Assembly (NCBI RefSeq): GCF_027359575.1
Contig: NZ_CP114784.1
Span: forward strand, 558,001-622,000
Source: Prochlorococcus marinus str. MIT 0917
Lineage (GTDB): Bacteria > Cyanobacteriota > Cyanobacteriia > PCC-6307 > Cyanobiaceae
DNA length: 64,000 bases
Reading direction: 5' to 3'
A model generated the notes under the pieces. It searched no databases. It saw only the letters and a list, made by a program, of their open reading frames with translations, and had not been told where the DNA came from. Below, in pieces: positions 1-7,043 of this stretch; the stretch's first letter is position 1, and each line of letters opens with the position of its first letter. The translations under genes and the position numbers were made by a program.

Positions 1-1
1 T

Positions 2-64
2 CTGAATCTTCAAGGTAATCGGAATACTCGAATGTTTTGGCAAGAAGAGAAAATTCCTTACTAA
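2..64 (+). CDS. possible C-terminal tail of a gene cut by the window edge
   Basis: The frame beginning at base 2 is open for 20 codons to a TAA at 62-64 and reads like ordinary protein (it includes GNRNTRMFWQEEKIPY just before the stop). It has no start inside the window, so if real it is the last part of a gene lying upstream. The stretch is too short to name a family and could be open by chance. An AT-rich spacer of about 170 bases follows before the next gene. Confidence 0.25.
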   Translation: MNLQGNRNTRMFWQEEKIPY

Positions 65-234
65 AAGGGCACATAAATCTTATGTATTTTTTCAATCATT
101 CACGCTATTAAGGTTAAAAGCAAGTAAAAATTATAATTACTAAATATTTAGTAAGAAGAATTACGTTCCAAGAAATCAAAGAAGTTCAAAAACATCTGTG
201 ATGAGATATTGTAATGAAAAAAATTTAAATAATA

Positions 235-528
235 ATGGATTCAATCATAAAGGGGAAAGATGGAGAGTTTGATTTCGAAAACCTTCCTGAAGGTGTTTAT
301 TTCTTTTCAGGTCAGGAAGGATTTGTAAAAATCAAGGTAGATCAAAACGGTCATCAAAATTGGGATCTTCAAAATTGGTTTGCCTCCTTAGACCCAGATA
401 CAGATGAGGTTCAACATCAAAAAACAATTGAAGACATCAAAAGAAGACTAAATGCAGATACGGGAATGATTAATCCTCCACAAAATATAGCAAAAAGTTT
501 TTTTTCAAATCCATTTAAAAATAAGTAA
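235..528 (+). CDS. small soluble hypothetical protein
   Basis: A 97-residue acidic, hydrophilic protein with no signal peptide or membrane segment. The N-terminal third contains short Gly/Phe-rich turns (FENLPEGVYFFSG) suggesting a small beta-rich fold, followed by a charged helical part (HQKTIEDIKRRL) and a basic C-terminus. I do not recognise the family. It starts at ATG 235 after an A-rich leader with no clear Shine-Dalgarno sequence, which is common in this genome. It converges with the next, minus-strand gene, 11 bases away. It is likely real because composition and codon use look coding over the whole length, but the function is unknown. Confidence 0.6.
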   Translation: MDSIIKGKDGEFDFENLPEGVYFFSGQEGFVKIKVDQNGHQNWDLQNWFASLDPDTDEVQHQKTIEDIKRRLNADTGMINPPQNIAKSFFSNPFKNK

Positions 529-539
529 ACTTGATAAAA

Positions 540-881
540 CTATTTAAAAATCAAATAAATTTGATTTGCGGCTAATCCAATTAGAGAATATCTTAATAAG
601 GTACACCATGCATATAAATAAACACATTCATAATCTGACTTAGAGATTTCTTTACCTTTAAGCTTCAACAAAAGATTAAATCGATAATTTGAGTTATTTT
701 TAATAATAAAAACAACACATAATACTAATAATTGGAATAAATTTATGTTTATCAATAATATGAAAGCTAGAATAAAAGAAATATTTGAAATCAAGTCAAA
801 GAAAGGAATAAATGTAGCCGGTAAAACAAACAAATTAGACAAAATATAAATAACTCTACTTTGATTAATCCAAGAAAACAT
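540..881 (-). CDS. small integral membrane protein, unknown
   Basis: A 113-residue, strongly hydrophobic protein. At least two long apolar stretches (about residues 8-33 and 36-59) look membrane-spanning, a third less certain one lies near the C-terminus (about residues 90-110), and a short basic segment (LLLKLKGKEISKS) lies between. No conserved family motif is visible to me. The gene is monocistronic and convergent with the preceding plus-strand gene, and an AT-only run lies just upstream of its ATG. It is one of a series of small lineage-specific membrane proteins in the first 3 kb. Confidence 0.5.
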   Translation of the reverse strand: MFSWINQSRVIYILSNLFVLPATFIPFFDLISNISFILAFILLININLFQLLVLCVVFIIKNNSNYRFNLLLKLKGKEISKSDYECVYLYAWCTLLRYSLIGLAANQIYLIFK

Positions 882-1146
882 ATTTGAATAATATTATAAA
901 TATATATATATCTATCTTTAGCAAACAATTACAAAGATGGCAATTATCAAATCAATATTAATTAAAAAAACAAAATTTGAAAAGATCTAAGCAAGAGTGT
1001 TAAAGGTTATGAGAATAAAAGTGATCCAAGGAAACAGCAAAATTCATACTGAAATGAGCTGAAGTATATTTATATATTTTTTTTTTCATCTTCTTCCAAC
1101 ATAGGATTTATAAGAAGTTATGATTAAATAAATAGACATTAGAAAA

Positions 1147-1392
1147 ATGAGAATAGTTCTTCTACTTTCTATATTTATTTTAGCTATTTTCTTCATTGTA
1201 AAAAAGATATTTTATTTGGCAAAAAGGAATCTTTTCAAAGATCAAGCAGCATGGTCTAATAAAGATATAAGAATAAAATATAGAAACTCAAAAGAAATTG
1301 CAGAATCAAAAGGAATTGATAACTATTTAAAAATAATTGCTGATGAATCCGAAGTCTATTTAGAAGAACAGTCTAAGGAAGAGAAAGAATGA
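1147..1392 (+). CDS. small single-pass membrane protein, unknown
   Basis: An 81-residue protein with one N-terminal hydrophobic helix (residues 3-18, rich in Ile, Leu and Phe) followed by a basic stop-transfer region (VKKIFYLAKR) and a charged cytoplasmic tail rich in Lys and Glu. This is an N-anchored topology with a soluble tail of about 60 residues. No known family was recognised. It stands alone, with AT-rich spacers on both sides. Confidence 0.5.
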   Translation: MRIVLLLSIFILAIFFIVKKIFYLAKRNLFKDQAAWSNKDIRIKYRNSKEIAESKGIDNYLKIIADESEVYLEEQSKEEKE

Positions 1393-1489
1393 TGCCAAAA
1401 AATAAAAATAGAAAAAAGTAAAAAACCAGAGATTAAATAAAAAATTAATTCACATCTACGATTATAATGATCTTAAACGTTTAACAAAC

Positions 1490-1717
1490 ATGCACTATCA
1501 ATTATTTTTAATAAATAGACTATATTTACTATTAATAAAAACGACTATACTTGATATGACAATAAATAATCCACTTTTTATTTTTTCTTTAATAACAGTC
1601 ATTTGGTTCATTCCAGGAATTATAGTTAGAAGATTTAATGAATTAAAGCAGTTAAAGAAAAAGGAAACAACTCAAGCTGATGCAATTAACAAACTATACC
1701 CTAAGTCCAAAGATTGA
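1490..1717 (+). CDS. small single-pass membrane protein, unknown
   Basis: The longest reading gives 75 residues. An internal ATG at 1556 would give a 53-residue protein beginning MTINNPLFIFS, which places the hydrophobic helix (FIFSLITVIWFIPGIIV) at the N-terminus and looks like the better start. A basic juxtamembrane segment (RRFNELKQLKKK) and a short polar tail follow. The same helix-plus-charged-tail layout is seen in the preceding gene. The family is not recognised and the start is uncertain. Confidence 0.45.
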   Translation: MHYQLFLINRLYLLLIKTTILDMTINNPLFIFSLITVIWFIPGIIVRRFNELKQLKKKETTQADAINKLYPKSKD

Positions 1718-1908
1718 TCAAATTAATACTTATAAATCTATTGGAATTAAAAACCCTATAAAAAATTTACTTATAAGTATAAATCTAGAAAGTAGTCATT
1801 TTTTTCAAACAATACTAACTGTTACTTAAGCTTCACAATAAGTCATCAAATTAATACCTTTTTGTATTAAGAGTAATATTTTAGTTAAAATAAGTTAGTG
1901 ATACAAAA

Positions 1909-2190
1909 ATGACATTTATGATAAAGAAACTGGGGCAATATGGTGGCTACTTACTAAGTGGAATATTAATAGCATGGCTAATAAATCCAATAGCAGCGCT
2001 AGCATTCCTCGAGATTTTTTTTAAAATGAGCTTATTAATATTTATTCCCATTGGAGGGGCATATTTCCTAGATGAAATTATACTTTTAAAATATCAAAAG
2101 GCATGGAATATCCTTTTACCAGTCTGGATAATAGTTAGTCTCTATTTTACTTTTAAGCTAGTCAAGTTAATAGAAAGAGTTATTAATTAA
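1909..2190 (+). CDS. small polytopic membrane protein, unknown
   Basis: A 93-residue protein with about three hydrophobic segments (roughly residues 12-34, 38-60 and 66-82) and a basic C-terminal tail. A second ATG at codon 4 is an equally plausible start. The gene has no operon partner, and the flanks are AT-rich and non-coding. I do not recognise it. Confidence 0.5.
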   Translation: MTFMIKKLGQYGGYLLSGILIAWLINPIAALAFLEIFFKMSLLIFIPIGGAYFLDEIILLKYQKAWNILLPVWIIVSLYFTFKLVKLIERVIN

Positions 2191-2427
2191 ACATTTAAGG
2201 ATTTTAATCAAAATATGTATATAGCAAAATTTTTACTAATTATTGTTCTATAAAGTTTTATGTACATTGCGAATCCACTCAAAACTCAATTTAAAAAGCT
2301 TAGTAATCAAGACCTCATAATATGCATTTCAAAAATCGTTAGCATTTCTAGAAGTTAAAATATCCGTCCTTATCGAAAAAATTAAGGCTTTATGGATAAT
2401 GATTAATACAGTTGAAACTTGAACAAC

Positions 2428-2673
2428 ATGGTGCTCCCTTTTATTACTGCAATATTTTTCCCTGATTACGGTTATCAAGGGATCCCTTGGGATTTGTATT
2501 TACTACATTTCTTCTTCTTTGCGATTGTGATTCCATTTCATGTAATTATTTTTGCTGCTCGTAGTGCTCAGAAGGTAAAGCCTAACGGAGTAAAAGACTG
2601 GCTTAAGTGGGAAACAAATGCTAGCCAAGACGATTTAGAATCAAGATTTCCAAATAATTTCCCTACGGCTTAA
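2428..2673 (+). CDS. conserved-looking small membrane protein
   Basis: The protein has 81 residues from ATG 2428. A TTG at 2419, three codons earlier, is the alternative start. It opens with aromatic and hydrophobic segments (VLPFITAIFF, then a helix rich in Phe, Leu, Ile and Val near residues 22-45) and ends in a polar tail (DWLKWETNASQDDLESRF). Base composition is visibly less AT-biased than the preceding small ORFs, which suggests an older, conserved gene. It lies about 105 bases upstream of a 47-residue membrane peptide gene on the same strand, so the two may form a transcription unit ending at the terminator near 3017-3072. I do not know the family; a thylakoid or photosynthesis-associated role is only a guess. 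Confidence 0.6.
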   Translation: MVLPFITAIFFPDYGYQGIPWDLYLLHFFFFAIVIPFHVIIFAARSAQKVKPNGVKDWLKWETNASQDDLESRFPNNFPTA

Positions 2674-2777
2674 CACTCACTAAAACCTTTTAAAGATGTC
2701 TGAATTTATCAAGGTGCTACAACTTCATTAAATTTGGGCAATTTTAGGTTTATATATATACCTGCATCTAAAAAAAA

Positions 2778-2921
2778 ATGCTTCATTTGCCATTCTTAAC
2801 CTTTGCTTTGGGAGGAGGAAGCCTCTCAGCAACAATTGTCGGAGTTGTATCCCTTGTTCTTTTTGGACTAGTTGGCGTGATTGCTGGTCCTAATCTATCT
2901 AAATTTGATTCTGACGCTTAG
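2778..2921 (+). CDS. 47-residue single-helix membrane peptide
   Basis: A short ORF running from ATG 2778 to TAG 2919-2921. The translation begins MLHLPFLTFALGGG and continues through one clear transmembrane helix of Val, Leu, Ile and Gly (about residues 18-37) to a polar, acidic end (SKFDSDA). Codon use and the higher GC content relative to its flanks look coding. Size and topology resemble small photosystem, cytochrome b6f or NDH-1 subunits, but I could not match it to a known one (it does not read like PsbX, PsbK, PsbJ, PetN or PsaM). It is followed about 95 bases later by a strong terminator on the same strand, which supports a real transcript. Confidence 0.5.
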   Translation: MLHLPFLTFALGGGSLSATIVGVVSLVLFGLVGVIAGPNLSKFDSDA

Positions 2922-3354
2922 GACGATCGCTTTTAGACAAAAATCTATTGGCCAAGTTTCCTTACCAACAAATATTTAGATTTTCATAAATCTATCTAGG
3001 GAATCAAACTCACAACAAAAAGATCTAAATTCATCAAGTGTTAAAACACTTGACTGATTTAGATCTTTTTTTAAACCAATTCAAATTACAAAAATCCAAA
3101 AATCATAGCTAAAGACTTGCGAACTATCTATAAAAAATAGAATTCATAGAGGTCATCAAGACATAGAGTATACATAAGCAAATCTTATGACTTGTATGAC
3201 CATAAGATATGATGCTTGATCATCTGAGGCTCAGGCTTTTACATTTAAATGTATAAAATTTACAAATTACAGTCAGATGGAAATGAATCCTTACAAGCCT
3301 TTTATACAAGCTCTTAAAAAAATCTGCAAAAATCTCAAGTAGAAGTCTAATTTT
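2922..3354. other. 433-base non-coding interval
   Basis: The interval between the 47-residue ORF and the end of the SulP gene contains no credible ORF. It holds the terminator hairpin at 3017-3072 and a smaller inverted repeat (ATCTTATG at 3182-3189, CATAAGAT at 3201-3208, 11-base loop). The remainder is AT-rich. A small RNA could fit in either half, but I recognise no known family. Confidence 0.6.
3017..3072 (+). terminator. strong rho-independent terminator hairpin
   Basis: A long stem is formed by AAAGATCTAAAT plus TCAAGTG on the left and CACTTGA plus ATTTAGATCTTT on the right, with only a small internal mismatch and a short TTAAAA loop. The right arm runs straight into seven T residues. 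It would end plus-strand transcription from the small genes at 2428-2921. The run of A on the left side means it could also act weakly for minus-strand transcripts leaving the SulP gene. Confidence 0.75.
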
Positions 3355-4926
3355 TTAATGTGCAGGTTTAAATTCTCCCCCTCTACCTCCAGCTTCAGTT
3401 GCCTGTCCTATTCGAGAAAATAAATTCAAACTTTCATCATTTAAGTTAATCACTTCAATCTCAGATCCACCTAGTTTTATTCTTCTAATTACTTGATCAA
3501 GAACTGTAACACCACTTTGATCCCAAATATGAGCCTCGGCCATGTCAATTGTAATTTTCTTAGGATGTTCGTGAAGTTCAAATCCTTGCCTAAAGTAAAT
3601 ACTGCTAACAAAGAATAACTGCCCTTTAACTTTATATATCCTGTGGTCTTCACCATTTAAAGAAGACTCAACCTTAATAACCTTTGCGACCTTTCTACTA
3701 AATAGTATAGCGGCAAGTCCTACGCCTGAAAGAAGTCCCAAGGCTAAATTATGAGTAATAACAGTTACAAATACAGTTAAAATCATAACTGAACTATCAC
3801 TTCTAGGGATACGGCTTATATCTTTAATTGAGATCCAATTAGCCGTATTAATTGCAATCATTATCATTACACCAACTAATGTTGCCATTGGAATTTGATT
3901 CACCCAATCTTTAGCAGCAAGAATCATTGCTATTAAACAAACTCCTGAACTTAATGTTGAAAGCCGTGTTCTTCCCCCATAGCCCACATTCATAACAGAT
4001 TGTCCAACCAAAGCACATCCAGCCATACCACCAAAAAGAGAACTAACAATATTTCCTATACCTTGGCCACGAGCCTCAACATTTTTATTTGTGCTTTTAT
4101 CAGTCATATCATCAAGAATATCTTGAGTGAGAAATGTCTCCATAAGACCTACCAAAGAAATTGCCAAAGCTGTTGGAAGTATCAAACCAAGAGTTTCAAA
4201 ATTAAAAGGAACTTTTGGAAGGCCAAAGCCAGGCAATCCATTTGGAAGAATTCCTAAATTCGACACAGTTGGAACATCCAATTTAAATCCAATAGAAATT
4301 GCAGTACAAATAAAAATTGCAACCAATGCTGAAGGCAAAATCTTCGTAACTTTTGGCAGCAAATAGATAATTAATAACGTAAGTATGGTCAATAGCCAAA
4401 CTGCAGGTACTTGTGTTGCAGTAACTACATTCGCAGAATGCCCTAAGTCAATACCCAAATGAGGCAATTGAGCAAGGAAGATCAATATAGCCAACCCATT
4501 AACAAAACCATCCATGACAGGTTGAGGCACAAATCTCATCTGATGTGCAAGTCTTAGATACCCCCAAGCAATCTGAAGAACTCCAGTAAGCAATCCAGCC
4601 GCCAAAAGATATTGCAGACCAAGACCAGGGCTAATATTTTCTCCTTGTTGAACAATCCCAGTCATCAAAAGAGCAGTTGAACCAGTTACTGAGGTGATCA
4701 TCGCCATTCTGCCTCCGAAAATCGCGAGGGTTATAGAAAGCAAAAAAGCACCAAAGAGTCCAACTCTTGGATCAACACCTGCAATACCAGAAAAAGCTAT
4801 CGCCTCTGGAATCATTGCGAATGCAACCACAAGACCAGCAAGAACATCGCGAGAAGGAGAGACAATTCTCTCCTTTGCTAATAAATTGATCAATTTCAAA
4901 ACTACGCTTCTACCATCCTGCCTCAT
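3355..4926 (-). CDS. SulP-family anion transporter with STAS domain
   Basis: A 523-residue inner-membrane permease of the SulP/SLC26 family, which in cyanobacteria includes the Na+-dependent bicarbonate transporter BicA and sulfate transporters. The N-terminal signature [20 protein letters not shown] (residues about 27-46) is the typical SulP motif. Around ten or more hydrophobic segments follow up to about residue 415, then a C-terminal STAS domain (about 425-510, containing [14 protein letters not shown]). The length fits BicA-type proteins. Substrate cannot be read from sequence alone; bicarbonate is plausible for a marine cyanobacterium. The ATG at 4926 is the natural start. A perfect 38-bp palindrome lies 11 bases upstream of it and may affect transcription or translation. 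Confidence 0.85.
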   Translation of the reverse strand: MRQDGRSVVLKLINLLAKERIVSPSRDVLAGLVVAFAMIPEAIAFSGIAGVDPRVGLFGAFLLSITLAIFGGRMAMITSVTGSTALLMTGIVQQGENISPGLGLQYLLAAGLLTGVLQIAWGYLRLAHQMRFVPQPVMDGFVNGLAILIFLAQLPHLGIDLGHSANVVTATQVPAVWLLTILTLLIIYLLPKVTKILPSALVAIFICTAISIGFKLDVPTVSNLGILPNGLPGFGLPKVPFNFETLGLILPTALAISLVGLMETFLTQDILDDMTDKSTNKNVEARGQGIGNIVSSLFGGMAGCALVGQSVMNVGYGGRTRLSTLSSGVCLIAMILAAKDWVNQIPMATLVGVMIMIAINTANWISIKDISRIPRSDSSVMILTVFVTVITHNLALGLLSGVGLAAILFSRKVAKVIKVESSLNGEDHRIYKVKGQLFFVSSIYFRQGFELHEHPKKITIDMAEAHIWDQSGVTVLDQVIRRIKLGGSEIEVINLNDESLNLFSRIGQATEAGGRGGEFKPAH

Positions 4927-4937
4927 TAGACATAAGA

Positions 4938-4975
4938 ATTCATATTAGTAAGAAGATCTTCTTACTAATATGAAT
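4938..4975. repeat. perfect 38-bp palindrome
   Basis: Two 19-base arms, ATTCATATTAGTAAGAAGA and its exact complement, meet with no spacer at an AGATCT centre. It lies between the stop of the 71-residue gene (4986) and the SulP start (4926). In RNA it would form a hairpin of at least 17 bp. It has no T tract on either side, so it is not a classic terminator. It could be a protein-binding operator, an mRNA-stabilising element or an attenuator ahead of the transporter. Confidence 0.9.
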
Positions 4976-4985
4976 AAATCAATAA

Positions 4986-5201
4986 TCAGTCAGATTCCTC
5001 TTTCCTTTCTATAAATGAATCCATCAATTTTTTGTATTCATTCTCTCTTGAGCTCTTTGCAAAGCCGACAATAAAAACTATAGATGAGACTACTATTAAA
5101 ATTAGTATTATCGGACTAAGACCCATTTCATTAGCAGTCAAAGCAAAGAAAAAATGAGCTTTCATTAAATGAACAGATACTTTTAAAAGGCTAAGTTGCA
5201 T
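4986..5201 (-). CDS. small single-pass membrane protein, unknown
   Basis: Seventy-one residues from the first ATG. Internal ATGs at codons 13 and 27 are possible starts, the last giving a 45-residue protein beginning MGLSPIILILIVV. One clear membrane helix (about residues 29-47) is followed by a charged tail (SSRENEYKKLMDSFIERKEESD) predicted to be cytoplasmic. It lies directly upstream of the SulP transporter on the same strand, 59 bases apart, separated by the 38-bp palindrome. It might be an accessory peptide of the transporter, but nothing in the sequence proves that. The family is not recognised. Confidence 0.5.
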   Translation of the reverse strand: MQLSLLKVSVHLMKAHFFFALTANEMGLSPIILILIVVSSIVFIVGFAKSSRENEYKKLMDSFIERKEESD

Positions 5202-5277
5202 AGCTCAATCTTGAAAGTTTATATACAGAAGTTTATTCTTTATATAAATTAAATCTAAGTAATAAAAAAATTAATAT

Positions 5278-5574
5278 CTATTTTTCTTTTATTAAACTAA
5301 CAAACTCTTCAGTAGTTAAGGCAGGTTTATACTCCCAAGTCATTCCAAATTTATCTCTCCAGGATCCAAAAACCTTAAATAAGATTGATGCACTTGAAGC
5401 CCTGCAAATTATCACTCCTGTTCCGTCTTGCGGAGTATGAGCCCATGCAATTCTTTCATAGCCATCAATAAGATCCTCAGATTTCCCACTTTCAACGTAA
5501 TCTACAAATGCTTCCGATGAATAATTTTGATCTTCAGATGATTCGAATTTCCAAGTAACTATATACAGCTGCAT
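5278..5574 (-). CDS. DUF3303-like small protein
   Basis: Ninety-eight residues, soluble, no signal. The opening MQLYIVTWKF, the central GYERIAWAHTPQDGTGVIIC and the closing FGSWRDKFGMTWEYKPALT fit the small DUF3303 family of cyanobacterial proteins, which resemble compact alpha-beta ferredoxin-like folds of unknown function. The assignment is from memory of the motif pattern, not from a search. It is preceded by the 110-residue gene on the same strand, about 37 bases away, so both may be in one transcript. Confidence 0.6.
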   Translation of the reverse strand: MQLYIVTWKFESSEDQNYSSEAFVDYVESGKSEDLIDGYERIAWAHTPQDGTGVIICRASSASILFKVFGSWRDKFGMTWEYKPALTTEEFVSLIKEK

Positions 5575-5611
5575 TTTTTATTTTTCGAAGGACTTTTATT
5601 CTATCCGAGAA

Positions 5612-5944
5612 TTATTTATTATTCCTAAAACCAGGCTCAAATTGCCTTCGTGCTGCCTGTGTCCTGAGTATTAACTGCCTTCCAGAACTAGATAGAGTAA
5701 ACCTCAATGCTTTGCCAGATTTAAACATTGCCTCTCCAATGGCCTTAGTTCTTGATAATTCAATTTGATATGCCCTAGAGACGGCTCTTTCAGCATCAAC
5801 ATTTGCTAACTTTGCCTGTTGGGCCAAACGTTTAGTTTTTGATTTTGGAATTACTGATAGTTCACTTTCAGGTTCTGCCCACCTCCATAGCCAATTAGAA
5901 TTGGATTTTGTAATCGAAGAAGATTTCTTAACCATACCCCGCAT
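5612..5944 (-). CDS. basic hypothetical protein
   Basis: A 110-residue, strongly basic protein without membrane segments. The N-terminal part is Ser/Lys-rich, the middle has a Trp-rich patch (NWLWRWAEPESE), and the C-terminal two-thirds are probably helical (AKLANVDAERAVSRAYQIELSRTKAIGEAM) with many Arg, Lys and Ala. This composition would suit binding to nucleic acid or to acidic partners, but that is inference. ATG 5944 and ATG 5935 are alternative starts. I do not recognise the family; it looks like a conserved picocyanobacterial protein rather than a random ORF. Confidence 0.55.
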   Translation of the reverse strand: MRGMVKKSSSITKSNSNWLWRWAEPESELSVIPKSKTKRLAQQAKLANVDAERAVSRAYQIELSRTKAIGEAMFKSGKALRFTLSSSGRQLILRTQAARRQFEPGFRNNK

Positions 5945-6372
5945 ATCAATAAGACGAGAGGCATTTGATACCTCATATAAACCCTAACCGCTACTGGTAA
6001 AAAAAAAGGATTGAGAATTAAAAAAAAAATGAAAGTTAAAAAAGTGCTTATGAAAACAAAAAAATAAATTATTTTAAAACTAGTAACTTTTTTTAATTAA
6101 AATAAACATAATAAATGATGAAATCTAAAAAATAAAGATCTTAGGAATTTTAGAAGTCAGAGATATAAATAAAATTATTGTCATTTATTTAGTGCTTAAA
6201 ATTTTACGGGCAAGTCCATTAAAGCCCATATATACAAAGATATATTTAATGCAATCGCTGCGCCTACAGTTAGCTGCTTCATACTAAAGTGAATTTATAT
6301 ATTTCTAATTCAGCAATAAATTTTCTTTGGAGGAAGTATTTATATTATCATCAACACATTAGTCATTGACCT
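5945..6372. other. 428-base AT-rich interval, mostly non-coding
   Basis: The interval has long A runs and no ORF of normal size. The only candidate is a 28-codon minus-strand ORF at 6196-6282, listed separately. No terminator with a T tract and no recognised small RNA was seen. Confidence 0.5.
6196..6282 (-). CDS. possible 28-residue membrane peptide
   Basis: ATG at 6280-6282, TAA at 6196-6198. The translation MKQLTVGAAIALNISLYIWA followed by LMDLPVKF is a single amphipathic-to-hydrophobic helix with a charged start and end. It stands out because it is less AT-biased than its surroundings. Peptides of this size occur among photosystem and cytochrome b6f subunits, but I cannot match it to one. 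There is no obvious ribosome binding site, and it may be a chance ORF. Confidence 0.3.
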   Translation of the reverse strand: MKQLTVGAAIALNISLYIWALMDLPVKF

Positions 6373-6726
6373 TTATAACTTTTCAGGAAGAAAAATAAGT
6401 CCTGACCTGCAATCATCAAGAAGTTTTCTAATTATAGTTAATTTTGAATCAAGCACTTGGTTAGCTTTTATTGAGATCCAAATAGGTTTTATCAATTCAT
6501 TATTGGGTCCAAGTCTTACCCTGGCTCCAAACCAACTTGCATGTGAAGGTATTGAGGCTCTGCATTTCGTATCATTAATAGTTAAATCAACCTTCCTCTC
6601 AATAAGCCAATCTTCTACAACAATCAAATTAGTAAAGCTATTCAACCCAGCGTTTATTGATGTAAAACTTGAAATCAAAAGGATCAAAAAAAAATAATTC
6701 TTCAAAAACTTAGAAGTGGTGATCAC
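6373..6726 (-). CDS. small secreted protein, two cysteines, unknown
   Basis: A 117-residue protein with a clear Sec signal peptide (basic start, hydrophobic core FLILLISSFTSINAG about residues 12-27). The mature part of about 90 residues has two Cys (about positions 55 and 106) that could form one disulfide. No enzymatic motif is seen. Similar short secreted proteins with paired Cys occur at 24803-25087 and 52522-52968, and they may be a lineage theme. It begins just upstream of tRNA-Lys, on the same strand. The family is not recognised. Confidence 0.55.
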   Translation of the reverse strand: MITTSKFLKNYFFLILLISSFTSINAGLNSFTNLIVVEDWLIERKVDLTINDTKCRASIPSHASWFGARVRLGPNNELIKPIWISIKANQVLDSKLTIIRKLLDDCRSGLIFLPEKL

Positions 6727-6758
6727 TTCAATTTATCTAAAAATAGTCTCAAGAAAAA

Positions 6759-6830
6759 TGGGTCGCCTGAGATTCGAACTCAGGACCAGCCGGTTAAAAG
6801 CCGGATGCTCTACCACTGAGCTAGCGACCC
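6759..6830 (-). tRNA. trnK: tRNA-Lys (anticodon UUU)
   Basis: The reverse strand folds as a standard cloverleaf of 72 nt. The acceptor GGGTCGC pairs with GCGACCC (discriminator A), the D arm is GCTC/GAGC, the anticodon loop is CTTTTAA with UUU at 34-36, and the T arm CTGAG/CTCAG has loop TTCGAAT. CCA is not encoded. The bottom pair of the anticodon stem (27-43) is a U-C mismatch. The 3' end of the gene faces the small-ORF region at 1-6.7 kb. Confidence 0.95.
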
Positions 6831-7043
6831 ACAATAGACCAATAGTAATGGCCCAATATGAAAAATATCACGTTGCAGAAGCATTAATGGTCTTAATGTT
6901 CCTTTTTGAGGACTAAAAAACAATTTAAAGATATTTTTTCCCTTCCTCATTGATTTTTTTAGATACTTTTAAAGCCTTAATAAAAAGTTGGAGGACATGA
7001 GAATATTATTTAATTAAGCTTTTAAAAAGAAAAACACGAAAGT

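Noticed and set aside
4000-4366. Two plus-strand ORFs of about 80 codons
   Set aside because: They lie wholly inside the SulP gene on the other strand and have no family features; treated as shadows.
1-6758. Direct repeat of the tRNA-Lys 3' end as an attachment site
   Set aside because: I looked for the T-arm and acceptor sequence in the small-ORF region and did not find a second copy.
6716-6916. 66-codon ORF covering tRNA-Lys
   Set aside because: Much of it is the complement of the tRNA, with no protein-like features.
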